The notes: generated from the letters alone by a model not told the origin. Positions 15,789-23,215 are shown, counted from the stretch's first letter. The stretch is DNA of 23,215 bases from Methanosarcinales archaeon (GCA_030672605.1 DAOVGE010000155.1:1-23215), one strand, 5' to 3'. Numbers and translations: made by a program.

Positions 15789-16543
15789 TGGTTCACAATA
15801 TCCCGGATCAAGTGAGACGCGCCTGTGCGATCGCCAAAAAGGACATCAGAATCTATTATCTGCTCGGACCGGTGATCATATTTGGCATCCTCTCTCCAAC
15901 GTTCCTCTTTCTGGCGTTCATGATGGGAAGAGATCTTCCTGTCGATTTTCTCATCGCAGGGCTGATGGGCATGACGATATTCTTCGCATCGACATCGGTT
16001 GCGCCGGTCATTGCGCCTATCGAGACGCAGAGCAGGAATCTGGAGCGGATTGCGGCAGCACCGGTCACAATCACGACAGTTCTCCTTGGAGACGTGCTGG
16101 CATCGGTGCTCTTCGGAATTGCGATCTCCTTTGTCCCGATACTCCTTGGAATGGCGTTCGGAGTCGTGGTTATGCACCCGCTCACCCTCGCCGCAGGCAT
16201 CGTGCTGGCTACGTTCTGCTTCTCTGCAATGGGGCTGATATTCTCGGCAGCACCGACAAGCGTAACATCCTCGGTGATGATGATATCAATGATGGTGAAG
16301 TTCCCGCTGATCTTTGTGAGCGGAGTCTTCATCCCGATAAGCGATCTACCATCGTGGGGGCGGACGCTGGCAATGTTCTCGCCTCTGACCTACATAACCG
16401 ATCTGTGCAGATACTCCTTCCAGGGTGCAGACGCTGGTTACTATCCGGTTTTGGTTGATCTCGGAGCCCTCGCGGTATTTCTGGTGATATTTATGACGGC
16501 TGCGATAAAACTGCATGAGAAAAGTCTGCCAGAACGGCTGTGA
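15785..16543 (+). CDS. ABC-2 type transporter permease
   Basis: 252-residue integral membrane protein forming the transport channel with the preceding ATPase. Its ATG overlaps the ATPase stop (ATGA), indicating coupled translation. A short cytoplasmic N-terminus (RRACAIAKKDIRIYY) leads into about six hydrophobic segments. MVKFPLIFVSGVFIP followed by FSPLTYITDLCRYSF is the region characteristic of ABC-2 permeases. The protein ends 30 bases before the convergent glycosyltransferase gene. Full-length for the family; a half-transporter that would act as a homodimer. Confidence 0.9.
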   Translation: MMVHNIPDQVRRACAIAKKDIRIYYLLGPVIIFGILSPTFLFLAFMMGRDLPVDFLIAGLMGMTIFFASTSVAPVIAPIETQSRNLERIAAAPVTITTVLLGDVLASVLFGIAISFVPILLGMAFGVVVMHPLTLAAGIVLATFCFSAMGLIFSAAPTSVTSSVMMISMMVKFPLIFVSGVFIPISDLPSWGRTLAMFSPLTYITDLCRYSFQGADAGYYPVLVDLGALAVFLVIFMTAAIKLHEKSLPERL

Positions 16544-16573
16544 CAACTGACCTCGACCCCCCAATTTCACACT

Positions 16574-17224
16574 TCACCCAACCGATACCACACGATACCG
16601 GATAATCGCCTTGAGAACAACAAACCCATCCCTGATCGGACCGAACTTCGACTCGCCGGCACGAGGCCGATACGCGATCGGAATCTTCTTGATCCGTAGA
16701 TTCAGCCGCACCGCCTTTGCTGTTATCTCGGTCTCGATTCCGAAGCCATCTGACGCAAGCTTCATCTGCGAGATCGCATCTCCGGTCATGCCGCGGAGTC
16801 CTGAGAGATTGTCGAGTCTCGCACCATACAACAACGAAAAGAACGTCCTCGATGCCCAATCACCGACTCTGAAGAGGCGCGGAAGCGAATCTTCTGTGAA
16901 TTCCATACGTTCGCCGATCACGACATCGTAACTCTTGAGCGCATCGATGAACTCGGGGATGCGCTCGACCGGATAGGTGCAATCAGCGTCCAGAAAGAGA
17001 ACATCGTCGTCCACATAATCGAAAGCTACCCTGAGCGCATCCCCTTTGCCTTTCTTGTTGTCGAATATGACCTCAATTCCCATCTGCTCCGCGATATCAG
17101 CAGTTTCATCGGTGGAATGCCCATCGACCACAATGATTCGCTCAGAGCAGACGCTACGTACGTGTTCGATGGTTTCGCCGATGGATTCGGCTTCATTTCT
17201 GGTTGGGAGTATGATTGTTACCAT
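16574..17224 (-). CDS. Family 2 glycosyltransferase (polyprenyl-phosphate sugar synthase-like)
   Basis: 216-residue GT-A-fold transferase, most like dolichol-phosphate mannose/glucose synthases, which load a sugar onto a polyprenyl phosphate at the cytoplasmic membrane face. The N-terminal VTIILPTRNEAESI and IIVVDGHSTDET motifs bind the nucleotide sugar, Asp79-Ala-Asp81 is the metal-binding DxD, and GFGIETEITAKA with RAGESKF near the end are typical of the DPM subgroup. There are no transmembrane segments. Its start overlaps the 3' end of rnp4 by 32 bases on the same strand, so they are co-transcribed. Function in archaeal N-glycosylation or glycolipid synthesis is likely; the sugar is unknown. 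Confidence 0.9.
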   Translation of the reverse strand: MVTIILPTRNEAESIGETIEHVRSVCSERIIVVDGHSTDETADIAEQMGIEVIFDNKKGKGDALRVAFDYVDDDVLFLDADCTYPVERIPEFIDALKSYDVVIGERMEFTEDSLPRLFRVGDWASRTFFSLLYGARLDNLSGLRGMTGDAISQMKLASDGFGIETEITAKAVRLNLRIKKIPIAYRPRAGESKFGPIRDGFVVLKAIIRYRVVSVG

Positions 17225-17525
17225 GATATGGATACCTGATCTGTCTGTTGCAAGAGAAGCACGTCACAACTACGCAGGTGCCGCTCAGCCTTATTCTACA
17301 TGTTCTGCCCGGAACAAGGTACTTTCCGCAGTGCTTGCACATTCTATGCTTCAGATGGGCGGGTATGCGCACCCGGTGCCGCATTCCGATCCGTTTTGCC
17401 AGATACACGTAACGGTCACTCAACTCTGGACGTGCACCAGACACCGATCCCGCAAGCTCGAAGAGCCGCTCGATCTGCTGTGCCGCAATCTCTTTATTCC
17501 ATCTCTTCCGGTGTTTTCTGGACAT
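17193..17525 (-). CDS. rnp4: Ribonuclease P protein component 4 (Rpp21/Rpr2 family)
   Basis: A 110-residue protein subunit of archaeal RNase P, which together with the catalytic RNA removes 5' leaders from pre-tRNAs. The N-terminal basic helical part (KHRKRWNKEIAAQQIERLF) is followed by the family signature RYVYLAKRIGMRHRVRIPAH. A zinc ribbon is formed by Cys63, Cys66, Cys89 and Cys92 (CKHCGKYLVPG and CFSCNRQIRYPY). The ATG at 17525 was chosen because it gives family-typical length and the usual Lys/Arg-rich start; an in-frame ATG at 17582 would add 19 residues of no family character. Close linkage to the glycosyltransferase downstream is probably incidental. Confidence 0.9.
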   Translation of the reverse strand: MSRKHRKRWNKEIAAQQIERLFELAGSVSGARPELSDRYVYLAKRIGMRHRVRIPAHLKHRMCKHCGKYLVPGRTCRIRLSGTCVVVTCFSCNRQIRYPYHGNNHTPNQK

Positions 17526-17582
17526 TGGTGGTTTGCCATTCAGTGGTTTTTGTGTGTGGTGCTCTGACCCTGCTCTTGACAT

Positions 17583-17707
17583 GACCTGCTGGTGTCATAA
17601 CACTACCTAACTTTCGGATCGGCAGGGCATTCTGGCGTTCGTGTCGATGGTGGTGGCTTCTGGAATTATAGCGGCAGTAATTGAGCGAAGACTGCGCCCC
17701 GATAATG
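17583..17707. other. Intergenic stretch with a possible coding remnant abutting the repeat element
   Basis: On the plus strand one frame from 17611 reads GILAFVSMVVASGIIAAVIE then RRLRPDN, which looks like a membrane segment with a basic flank, and it runs straight into the element end at 17708. It has a stop just upstream (17608) and is too short to assign. It could be a gene remnant truncated by the element or chance, and the opposite strand is also open here. Confidence 0.25.
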
Positions 17708-17827
17708 GTATGTGTTTAGCTGAGACAAAAAACCACGAGATCACACAAGATTAACACAGAAATCTTGTGGAAATGGCTGCGCCGCAGCTTTGCGGACTGT
17801 ATAATCTTGTGGTTAGCTAAACACGTA
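17708..17827. mobile_element. 120-bp MITE-like element with 14-bp terminal inverted repeats
   Basis: GTATGTGTTTAGCT (17708-17721) and AGCTAAACACGTAC (17814-17827) are inverted with one mismatch. The interior is a long imperfect hairpin (AACCACGAGATC from 17731 against AATCTTGTGGTT to 17814). Compared with the reverse complement of 5170-5245 it carries an extra CACACAAGATT-like unit and a GC-rich insert around a GCTGCG/CGCAGC palindrome (17774-17800). No coding capacity. It lies between the divergent rnp4 and methyltransferase genes and may supply part of their upstream regions. Confidence 0.65.
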
Positions 17828-17884
17828 CGTTTCCCGGTTGCAACCTGGCTCCGGACACCATCTTTATGCTGATTGGGGGCTTTC

Positions 17885-18688
17885 ATGAAGCTTGTAATGA
17901 GATCCGGAGACGATGCGAAAGAGTACTTCAGCGACGAGGACACGGTTGCCAGGTGGTGGAACCCCGAGGACGGAGACTCGTTGCTTGCCCTGCATTTCAA
18001 GAAACAGGTACGCTACGCCACCGAACAGTTCGACTGGAAGGGAAAAGACGTTCTGGATGTGGGAACCGGCAGAGGGCGGTTCGCAATATCATTCGCACTC
18101 GGGGGGGCCAACGTCTATGCCATGGATATCTCTCGTGAGATGTTGCAACTGGCCGAAAACGAATCCATCAAGGCGGGTGCCAGGATAGAATTCCACCAGG
18201 GTGATGCAGAGAATCTGCCGTACGCTGACGAAAGTTTCGACATAGTATCCTGTATGGAGGCGATTATGCATCTTCCAGATCCACAGAAAGCCATACACGA
18301 ACTGGCAAGGGTTGCCAGACCCGGTGCAAAGATCATCGTCAGCATGAATAACGCAATATCCCTGACCAACTTCGTACTCTCAGTCCAGTTCCATGTTCAT
18401 CTGTACCGCATCCTGAAGAAGAGACCCAGGATACACTGGACATACACGACAGGACGGTTCAGGCAGTTCCTCGACGAAGCTGGTCTGAAAATAAAAAAAT
18501 CGTACGGGATAGGACTTATCCAGCCCGAAGCGGAGCTGTATATTATCCCAGGGGTTTCTTTACCTTTAATTTCGGAATCATTCGGCAGATGGTTCCTGGA
18601 AAGTGTCGAGGAACGGTTTAGACTAGGTGTTGGGTCTTTGCAGAACTTTATGAAGGCAGTGGTGTTCATAACAAGTAAAGACGGATGA
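17885..18688 (+). CDS. Class I SAM-dependent methyltransferase (UbiE/type 11-like)
   Basis: 267-residue methyltransferase. The ATG at 17885 follows GGGGG at good spacing; a TTG at 17873 is less likely. VLDVGTGRGRF (56-66) is the SAM-binding motif I, MDIS shortly after ends beta-2, GDAENLPYADESFDIV is motif II and the adjacent loop, and EAIMHLPDPQKAIHELARVARPGA is typical of Methyltransf_11 enzymes. The C-terminal third lacks recognisable substrate features. The next gene follows directly and encodes a membrane glycosyltransferase, so a role in modifying a glycan or its lipid carrier is plausible but inferred. Confidence 0.87.
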   Translation: MKLVMRSGDDAKEYFSDEDTVARWWNPEDGDSLLALHFKKQVRYATEQFDWKGKDVLDVGTGRGRFAISFALGGANVYAMDISREMLQLAENESIKAGARIEFHQGDAENLPYADESFDIVSCMEAIMHLPDPQKAIHELARVARPGAKIIVSMNNAISLTNFVLSVQFHVHLYRILKKRPRIHWTYTTGRFRQFLDEAGLKIKKSYGIGLIQPEAELYIIPGVSLPLISESFGRWFLESVEERFRLGVGSLQNFMKAVVFITSKDG

Positions 18689-18697
18689 GTGTCAGAA

Positions 18698-20161
18698 ATG
18701 AATGCGAAGAGTATCATATTTTTAATATTTTCAATTTCACTCTTTGTCCTCTTGAGTTATGATCGACTACACCAATGGGATGAGGTGCATTACCTGTACG
18801 AAGCGGCATTTGTTCCGGAATCAGAATATGATGCATTTTTAACCGCTAAATATGGTCATCTCCTCTTGATGAAATCATTCATAAGCCTGACAGGAACCGG
18901 ACTCTCCGGACTGTTTTGTCTTGATCTGATATATGCGCTGATGATGTTATCTTTTGTTTTTGTATCCAACAGGCTCCTGAAAGAACTGTTAGACCGTAAA
19001 AACGATGCGGTCTGTGCTGCCACCATCCTGATGTTCCTGCCACTTACGCTGTACCTTTCGTTCAAGACACTCTCTGAGGTTCCTGCTCTTTTACTGGGTG
19101 CTCTGAGCATATTGTCCTTTCATCTCGGGTTAAAAGAAGAGCATAGGCACAGAGCGCTCTTTTATATCTCATGTTCGGGCATCTTGCTCTTTTTTGCTAC
19201 AGTGTGCAGATCCGATGTGTCAATAATGTTTTTTTCATTCGTGTTAGCACTGACAGCGATCTACGGAAACGAGTTTGGATTCAAAAAACTATTTTCGTCC
19301 CTTGCAGCAGTTTGCATAATCTTTTCTCTGCTTCTCTTTATATTGATCGTTTTATTAGATATCGACATCCTCAGTTATTACTTCTCTGATGCACATCGAA
19401 GCGCACAATATTACCAGAGCGTCCCAGGCAGATTGTTTCAGACGGGTCTGGAAGGTGCTCTTTTTTGTCTACTGCTGATACCATCCATGCTCAGTTACAG
19501 GGAGAAACGATTCAAATTCGCACTGATCTGGTTCATATCCGCAAGCATACCGGTCTGGATCGTATCCAACCACATCGAGACCAGATTCCTGTATCATAAT
19601 CTAATTCCACTGTCCATACTGATCTTCATCGGGTTTTCGATGGTCTTCGGCAAGATGAGTGAGGTCGTTGCTGATAAAAAAACCGCTGAGATTGGGATTG
19701 CCACTATCTTTGCCGCCATATTAATCGGAAATGTGTTCTTTGCTGGACCCTTATGGACTGAACTCGATGAACATGCGTATACCAGTCTATTCGAAGAGAT
19801 GGACGCTCTATACGATGATAAAATTATTTTGATCCCCTACGCATTCGTGGATTACAGTTTCCTGAGGTTCTCATTCCCGGATGAAGAGATATTCAACGTG
19901 CAGAGCATTGAGGGCACAGAAGAAGAATATGGTGGAGACTATCTGGGCGACATCGGTTCACTGGAACAATTCAATGAAACGACGGTATTATACATCTCAT
20001 GGCGCTCCCAAAGAGACCATCTTCTCTTCAAAGACGAAGAGTACGGCACATATAATTACAGCTGGATAACACGGGATCCTCAGATCGAACTGACAAAGGT
20101 TCTTGAAGAAGGTGATATCCGCAGGATTCGGTATGAGGTATACTCGATCAGAATTACGTAA
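18698..20161 (+). CDS. Multi-spanning GT-C-type glycosyltransferase (PMT/ArnT-like)
   Basis: About 487 residues. A first transmembrane helix (about 5-20) is followed by RLHQWDEVHYLYEA, whose Asp28-Glu29 match the catalytic acidic pair in the first external loop of GT-C enzymes such as PMT and ArnT. Around eight to ten further hydrophobic segments reach residue 350, then a soluble ~130-residue C-terminal domain faces outward. Such enzymes transfer sugars from polyprenyl-phosphate donors to proteins or lipids outside the membrane. The ATG at 18698 was preferred to the GTG at 18689, which abuts the preceding stop; the choice changes three residues. The gene is translationally adjacent to the methyltransferase and overlaps the convergent GT2 gene by 8 bases at its 3' end. 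Base composition is more AT-rich than most neighbours, possibly indicating transfer. Confidence 0.8.
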   Translation: MNAKSIIFLIFSISLFVLLSYDRLHQWDEVHYLYEAAFVPESEYDAFLTAKYGHLLLMKSFISLTGTGLSGLFCLDLIYALMMLSFVFVSNRLLKELLDRKNDAVCAATILMFLPLTLYLSFKTLSEVPALLLGALSILSFHLGLKEEHRHRALFYISCSGILLFFATVCRSDVSIMFFSFVLALTAIYGNEFGFKKLFSSLAAVCIIFSLLLFILIVLLDIDILSYYFSDAHRSAQYYQSVPGRLFQTGLEGALFCLLLIPSMLSYREKRFKFALIWFISASIPVWIVSNHIETRFLYHNLIPLSILIFIGFSMVFGKMSEVVADKKTAEIGIATIFAAILIGNVFFAGPLWTELDEHAYTSLFEEMDALYDDKIILIPYAFVDYSFLRFSFPDEEIFNVQSIEGTEEEYGGDYLGDIGSLEQFNETTVLYISWRSQRDHLLFKDEEYGTYNYSWITRDPQIELTKVLEEGDIRRIRYEVYSIRIT

Positions 20162-21122
20162 ACGTCTCCCTCATATACCCAATCGACCACCCGATCCACT
20201 CGATCAGTATGACCACCGGAACCAGGATTGCTACATCCAGCGATTTCGTCTCATAAAGGCATTTGACCAAGAAAAACAGAAGAAGAAATAGCCCCATTCC
20301 GACAACCGCCAAGAAAATCGATCTATCAATGAAAAACAGCATAATCATCGCCAGACACACTACCGGCAGACTGAATCCAGCTAATTTGTGCATCGGTTTG
20401 ACCATCTCACTGTAGATCCTGCCTGCCTGCACCCTCCCCCTCGAGTAAGCGATCATTCGCCTGAAAAACAATTTCGGAGTGTCCCAATGCCTGTAGTGCC
20501 ACACAACAACGTCCGGCGCATCGATTAACCGTAAACCCCTGAGCCGTATCCTGTGATTCAAGAGGGCGTCCTCCGCTGTCGGGATCTCATTGATCGGGAA
20601 GACCTCCTTTAACACCGCTGTTTGGTAAATGGAGTTGCAACCGCCGATGCTCTCAACTTCCATCGGAACTCCGAGTCTTTTTGCGTACGTTGCGCCTGCA
20701 GAAAAGATTGTGTGGGAGAGCACAAAGTCAATCGCTTTGCCAAACGAAACAACGTCATCCGGTACGATATTCGGTCCGCCCACTCCTACCACTTCCGCCT
20801 CCTCAAAATATTTGAGCGCGTTCGCAAGCCACATCTTATCAACGATACAGTCAGCGTCAGTGAAAGCGACGTAGTCCCCGCGAACGTGGCTGAGTCCCAC
20901 GTTGCAGGCTGCGGCTCGTGTCCCGCCGTCCTCATAGAATATCTTTGCGCCGTATCTCTCTGCTATTGCGACGGTTCCATCTCTCGAGTGACCGTCCACG
21001 ATTATGAGTTCGTATTGGTCTTTCGGATACTCCAGACCCACGAGCGACTCCATGCAGTCTTCTATTGTCTCCGCATTATTTTTTGTAGGAATTATTATCG
21101 AGATTACTGGGTGTAGAGTCAT
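20154..21122 (-). CDS. Family 2 glycosyltransferase with C-terminal membrane segments
   Basis: 322-residue glycosyltransferase resembling ExoA/succinoglycan-type enzymes. VISIIIPTKNNAETI (6-20), IIVDGHSRDGT and GGTRAAACNVGL precede the metal-binding Asp89-Ala-Asp91. IGGCNSIYQTAVL, then AEDALLNHRIRLRG (the acceptor-side ED motif) and RMIAYSRGRVQAGR follow, the last corresponding to the QxxRW region. About three transmembrane segments occupy residues 245-318. The ATG at 21122 overlaps the upstream methyltransferase stop (ATGA), so the pair is translationally coupled; another ATG at 21131 is possible. It would extend a lipid-linked glycan at the membrane; the sugar is unknown. Confidence 0.9.
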   Translation of the reverse strand: MTLHPVISIIIPTKNNAETIEDCMESLVGLEYPKDQYELIIVDGHSRDGTVAIAERYGAKIFYEDGGTRAAACNVGLSHVRGDYVAFTDADCIVDKMWLANALKYFEEAEVVGVGGPNIVPDDVVSFGKAIDFVLSHTIFSAGATYAKRLGVPMEVESIGGCNSIYQTAVLKEVFPINEIPTAEDALLNHRIRLRGLRLIDAPDVVVWHYRHWDTPKLFFRRMIAYSRGRVQAGRIYSEMVKPMHKLAGFSLPVVCLAMIMLFFIDRSIFLAVVGMGLFLLLFFLVKCLYETKSLDVAILVPVVILIEWIGWSIGYMRETFT

Positions 21123-22006
21123 GTCTCGCATTTCGCCTCATATCCAACATCAGCAACTCCGCAGACTATAATCACTCCCGCAACACTCCGTAGACCCGGA
21201 ATCATCTCAAAGACCCTTTCCAGAACCTCCATCCACGTAAGATACCCGGCAACCACCGCTGGTATCGCCTGATGCGGAACAAATCCCATAAACCCCTTCT
21301 GCTCAACTCTGATCCCGGCTTCTGCGAATGCCCCTGTGAGATCATCCATCGAAAGATCCTGGTGCGTGAAGTCATCCCCATGAGATCTGGCAGGCTCGGG
21401 ACGGGCATACCCCTTGAAAAGTCTTGTCGCAAGCCATTCAATCGTCTGCATAAGCTTTGCCCGGTATTTTGCAGAAAAATTACCGTTTGGAACAGATACA
21501 ACGATTTTTCCACCGTCCCGGCAGACTCGCCTCATCTCCCGCAATGCCGCGGGCACATCGTCCAGATGCTCAACCGTGTTCACAGACATGACGAAATCGA
21601 AGCGCTGGTTGCGAAACGGCATACGTTCGGAATCGCCCTCGATTGTGAAGAGATCCCCTGGACGACCCCTCGAATGTCCCCCCTGATCCCTATAATCGGT
21701 CTTCGCAATCTTATCAGTCTTCGCAATCTTCTCTCGTAATCTCACAAGCATTCCTCTCGAGATATCCAGCCCATAAAGATTTTTCGACGATTTAATCCAG
21801 TGAACCGTGTATATCCCGGTCCCGCACCCCACCTCAAGGACTGTGGATTCACCATCCAGACCAGCGAGCTTAGCCATCGTCTCCGCTCTTCTTGATATGA
21901 ACCGCTTCCGGCATTCATTCTCCCTTCCGTTAACAGTGCCCAGTTCAAGGATGTCGAAGTTGTCGCAGGAATCGTAGTAGTTCTTCTGCGCTATCTTATT
22001 CTTCAT
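21119..22006 (-). CDS. Class I SAM-dependent methyltransferase
   Basis: 295-residue methyltransferase. The ATG at 22006 was chosen for its GGAG at seven bases; a GTG at 22030 is the alternative. Motif I is VLEVGCGTGIY (56-66), then GLDISRGML, GDSERMPFRNQRFDFVMSVN and VEHLDDVPAALREMRRVCRDGG, as in Methyltransf_11 enzymes. Residues 93-104 read KIAKTDKIAKTD, the product of an in-frame 18-base tandem duplication, followed by a polar insert before motif II. The C-terminus has hydrophobic stretches (about 255-290) that could bind a lipid-linked substrate. It overlaps the DUF362 gene by 11 bases and the GT2 gene by 4, making a tight three-gene operon. Confidence 0.88.
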   Translation of the reverse strand: MKNKIAQKNYYDSCDNFDILELGTVNGRENECRKRFISRRAETMAKLAGLDGESTVLEVGCGTGIYTVHWIKSSKNLYGLDISRGMLVRLREKIAKTDKIAKTDYRDQGGHSRGRPGDLFTIEGDSERMPFRNQRFDFVMSVNTVEHLDDVPAALREMRRVCRDGGKIVVSVPNGNFSAKYRAKLMQTIEWLATRLFKGYARPEPARSHGDDFTHQDLSMDDLTGAFAEAGIRVEQKGFMGFVPHQAIPAVVAGYLTWMEVLERVFEMIPGLRSVAGVIIVCGVADVGYEAKCET

Positions 22007-22994
22007 GGCGATACTCCGTCCAGTCTCCACTCATTACCTTCTCTTTCTTCTTATTGTAAACCCGCGCCGTGTAGAACCGCCTTGCGTGCTGCGCGAGCCT
22101 GTCAAGCGGGCTGTTATACCTGAGGAATCGTCCGGTCAGCCGGTTCCTTCTTAGCCACAGGTCAAATCCGGCGATTCGTGACTCGCTGTAAGCAAAAGGG
22201 TGCACCGGAAGACAATCAGGAAAATCCCCGCCCCCCGCCACTCGCACAGGGGCAGGGTCCAGTGCTCCGGTTGCAAGAGCAAGCCTCAGGAGGGGCACAT
22301 CAGCCACGGGAAATCCCATAATCTTGCTTGCCACCCGGTCGAGTTCCAACGCATCATCTCCTGCCAGTATCATGTCCAGTCGTTTCGGGTCGCCCATCCG
22401 CATACTCCCGCCTTCAAGCCCGACCGTCCCATCGATTATGGCAAACATCCTGCAGTTCACCTTTCTCAGGTTTTCAAGGATCTCAAGCAGTTTTAGAGAG
22501 AGCTCGTTGTGGTATTTCTCCCGGTATACTGGCAAAAGCCCGAACAGGTTCTTTGTTGCGCACGAGATCACCGCAAAGGTGTGCGTATGCAGAACCGAAG
22601 TGTTGATGAGCTGCGAATCATGCAGGATGAGCGGAAGTTCACAATCGTCCCGCGGTAGCTCTTCGATTGGTATAAACGGGACGTTGTGTCTATCGAGTAG
22701 TTTCGTTATGCCAAGCGCAGCAACCGTTCCCCGAGCGGGCTGCAACTTCAGATCGCCCTCAATTACTCTCAGATTCTCAAAACCCTGCTCCCTCAAGTTT
22801 CCAAGCAGCGCATCCAGAAACCAGATCGATGTGTTGCACCCGGGCCAGTTGCGATCGTAATTCGCATTGATCTTGATTGACGTCTCGTTCTCCGGGCGCA
22901 GCTTCCGGAACTCCGGCGTATCCAGTGCCTTTCCGAGATCTCTGAAAAGCGTATCTGGTGAGGTCTTGTAGAGGTAAACCGTGGTCTCTCTCAT
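21996..22994 (-). CDS. DUF362 domain protein
   Basis: 332 residues of the DUF362 family, whose members are often ferredoxin-like-domain proteins of unsettled function. The family features seen are SIKINANYDRNWPGCNTS near residue 40, TSVLHTHTFAVISCATKNLF (about 132-151), and IIDGTVGLEGGSMRMGDPKRLDMILAGDDALELDRVASKIMG in the second half, where the Asp-Ala-x-x-x-Asp stretch is conserved. No 4Fe-4S CxxCxxC cluster motif is present, so this is the short form without a ferredoxin domain. First gene of a minus-strand operon with a methyltransferase and a membrane GT2, suggesting a part in glycan or lipid-carrier metabolism (inference). The ATG at 22994 is the only sensible start. Confidence 0.87.
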   Translation of the reverse strand: MRETTVYLYKTSPDTLFRDLGKALDTPEFRKLRPENETSIKINANYDRNWPGCNTSIWFLDALLGNLREQGFENLRVIEGDLKLQPARGTVAALGITKLLDRHNVPFIPIEELPRDDCELPLILHDSQLINTSVLHTHTFAVISCATKNLFGLLPVYREKYHNELSLKLLEILENLRKVNCRMFAIIDGTVGLEGGSMRMGDPKRLDMILAGDDALELDRVASKIMGFPVADVPLLRLALATGALDPAPVRVAGGGDFPDCLPVHPFAYSESRIAGFDLWLRRNRLTGRFLRYNSPLDRLAQHARRFYTARVYNKKKEKVMSGDWTEYRHEE

Positions 22995-23024
22995 CCCTGT
23001 ATCACAACCTTCACTTTCTGTCCA

Positions 23025-23055
23025 TACACGCAGAACCTCTGCTTTACTATATAAT
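23025..23055 (-). promoter_or_regulatory. Candidate promoter of the DUF362 operon
   Basis: On the minus strand ATTATATA (23055-23048) makes a good TATA box, putting initiation near 23025 and giving a leader of about 30 bases. Between them GCAGA-GGT-TCTGC (23042-23030) is a perfect five-base-arm palindrome that could be an operator. Confidence 0.45.
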
Positions 23056-23075
23056 GATCTGCCCGTCGTGAGTGG

Positions 23076-23215
23076 TCAATTACCCCTCCCTGTCGGAAGG
23101 GGCTTGAGACTCGTCTCGGAAGAGATGGTCTCGTCTGGGCTATCGACAACAAGCCCCTGAACCTCCAGGTCATGCCTGAAAGCTCGTGTTCGCGCTTCTA
23201 TATTCATTGCGCCAA
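23076..23215 (-). CDS. Partial CDS: C-terminal tail resembling an IS200/IS605-type TnpB
   Basis: On the minus strand an open frame enters from beyond the window and ends with a TGA at 23078-23076. Its last residues read SETSLKPLPTGRGN, encoded across a GC-rich hairpin. A short polar tail whose final codons form a stem-loop immediately before the stop is the usual picture at the right end of IS605/IS1341 elements, where the tnpB 3' end overlaps the element end and its guide RNA scaffold. None of the TnpB catalytic or zinc-finger region lies in the window, so the family call rests on this end structure alone. Confidence 0.4.
   Translation of the reverse strand, partial: GAMNIEARTRAFRHDLEVQGLVVDSPDETISSETSLKPLPTGRGN
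23083..23102 (-). repeat. Terminal hairpin, possible IS605-type right end
   Basis: CCCCTCCC (23083-23090) and GGAAGGGG (23095-23102) form an eight-base stem with one G-T pair and a TGTC loop. On the minus strand the hairpin is followed a few bases on by TTGAC, the sort of pentamer at which single-strand transposases of this family cut. Confidence 0.4.

Noticed and set aside
17193..17582. Longer rnp4 start at 17582 adding 19 residues.
   Set aside because: The extra residues lack family similarity and ATG 17525 gives the normal RNP4 length.
22991..23173. 60-codon minus-strand frame ahead of the DUF362 gene.
   Set aside because: It crosses the hairpin and promoter in a different frame from the TnpB-like tail and has no recognisable features.

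Overview
The window looks archaeal, most likely from a methanogen or methanotroph/alkanotroph-related euryarchaeote (inference). The evidence is five tandem archaellin genes with class III signal peptides, an archaeal RNase P protein (Rpp21/RNP4), a CooC-type nickel insertase of the kind used with CO dehydrogenase, a small-type PurL, and TATA-type promoters. No rRNA or tRNA gene was recognised.

Layout. A secreted subtilisin-like protease with a C-terminal dockerin (458-3826) is followed by a CooC-like ATPase (3947-4702). An 890-base gap then holds a fragment of a GxxExxY-family gene that stops at the terminal repeat of a 325-bp MITE-like element, followed by several hairpin repeats. The archaellin array (5592-10757) comes next: five genes with 11-15-base gaps, nearly constant ends and highly variable, sequon-rich cores. 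Another block of hairpin repeats runs up to a small exported, C-terminally anchored protein (11021-11740). PurL (12030-14231) has no ATG, GTG or TTG before its conserved N-terminal motif and apparently starts at CTG. A self-contained cassette follows: an ArsR-like regulator behind a near-perfect operator palindrome, an ABC ATPase and an ABC-2 permease (14543-16543).

The right third is mainly a surface-glycan region. A polyprenol-phosphate-sugar-synthase-like GT2 lies downstream of rnp4 on the minus strand. A methyltransferase and a membrane GT-C glycosyltransferase are on the plus strand. Converging on them is a minus-strand operon of a DUF362 protein, a methyltransferase and a membrane-anchored GT2. 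These could supply glycans for the sequon-rich archaellins and other surface proteins (inference). The extreme right edge carries a C-terminal coding tail with a hairpin that resembles the right end of an IS200/IS605-type TnpB element.

The most unusual items are the constant-variable-constant archaellin array with long identical DNA tracts, the CTG-initiated purL, the TIR-bearing MITE family with nested inverted repeats, and the gene remnant cut off at one of its ends. No new defence or other multi-gene system could be demonstrated.
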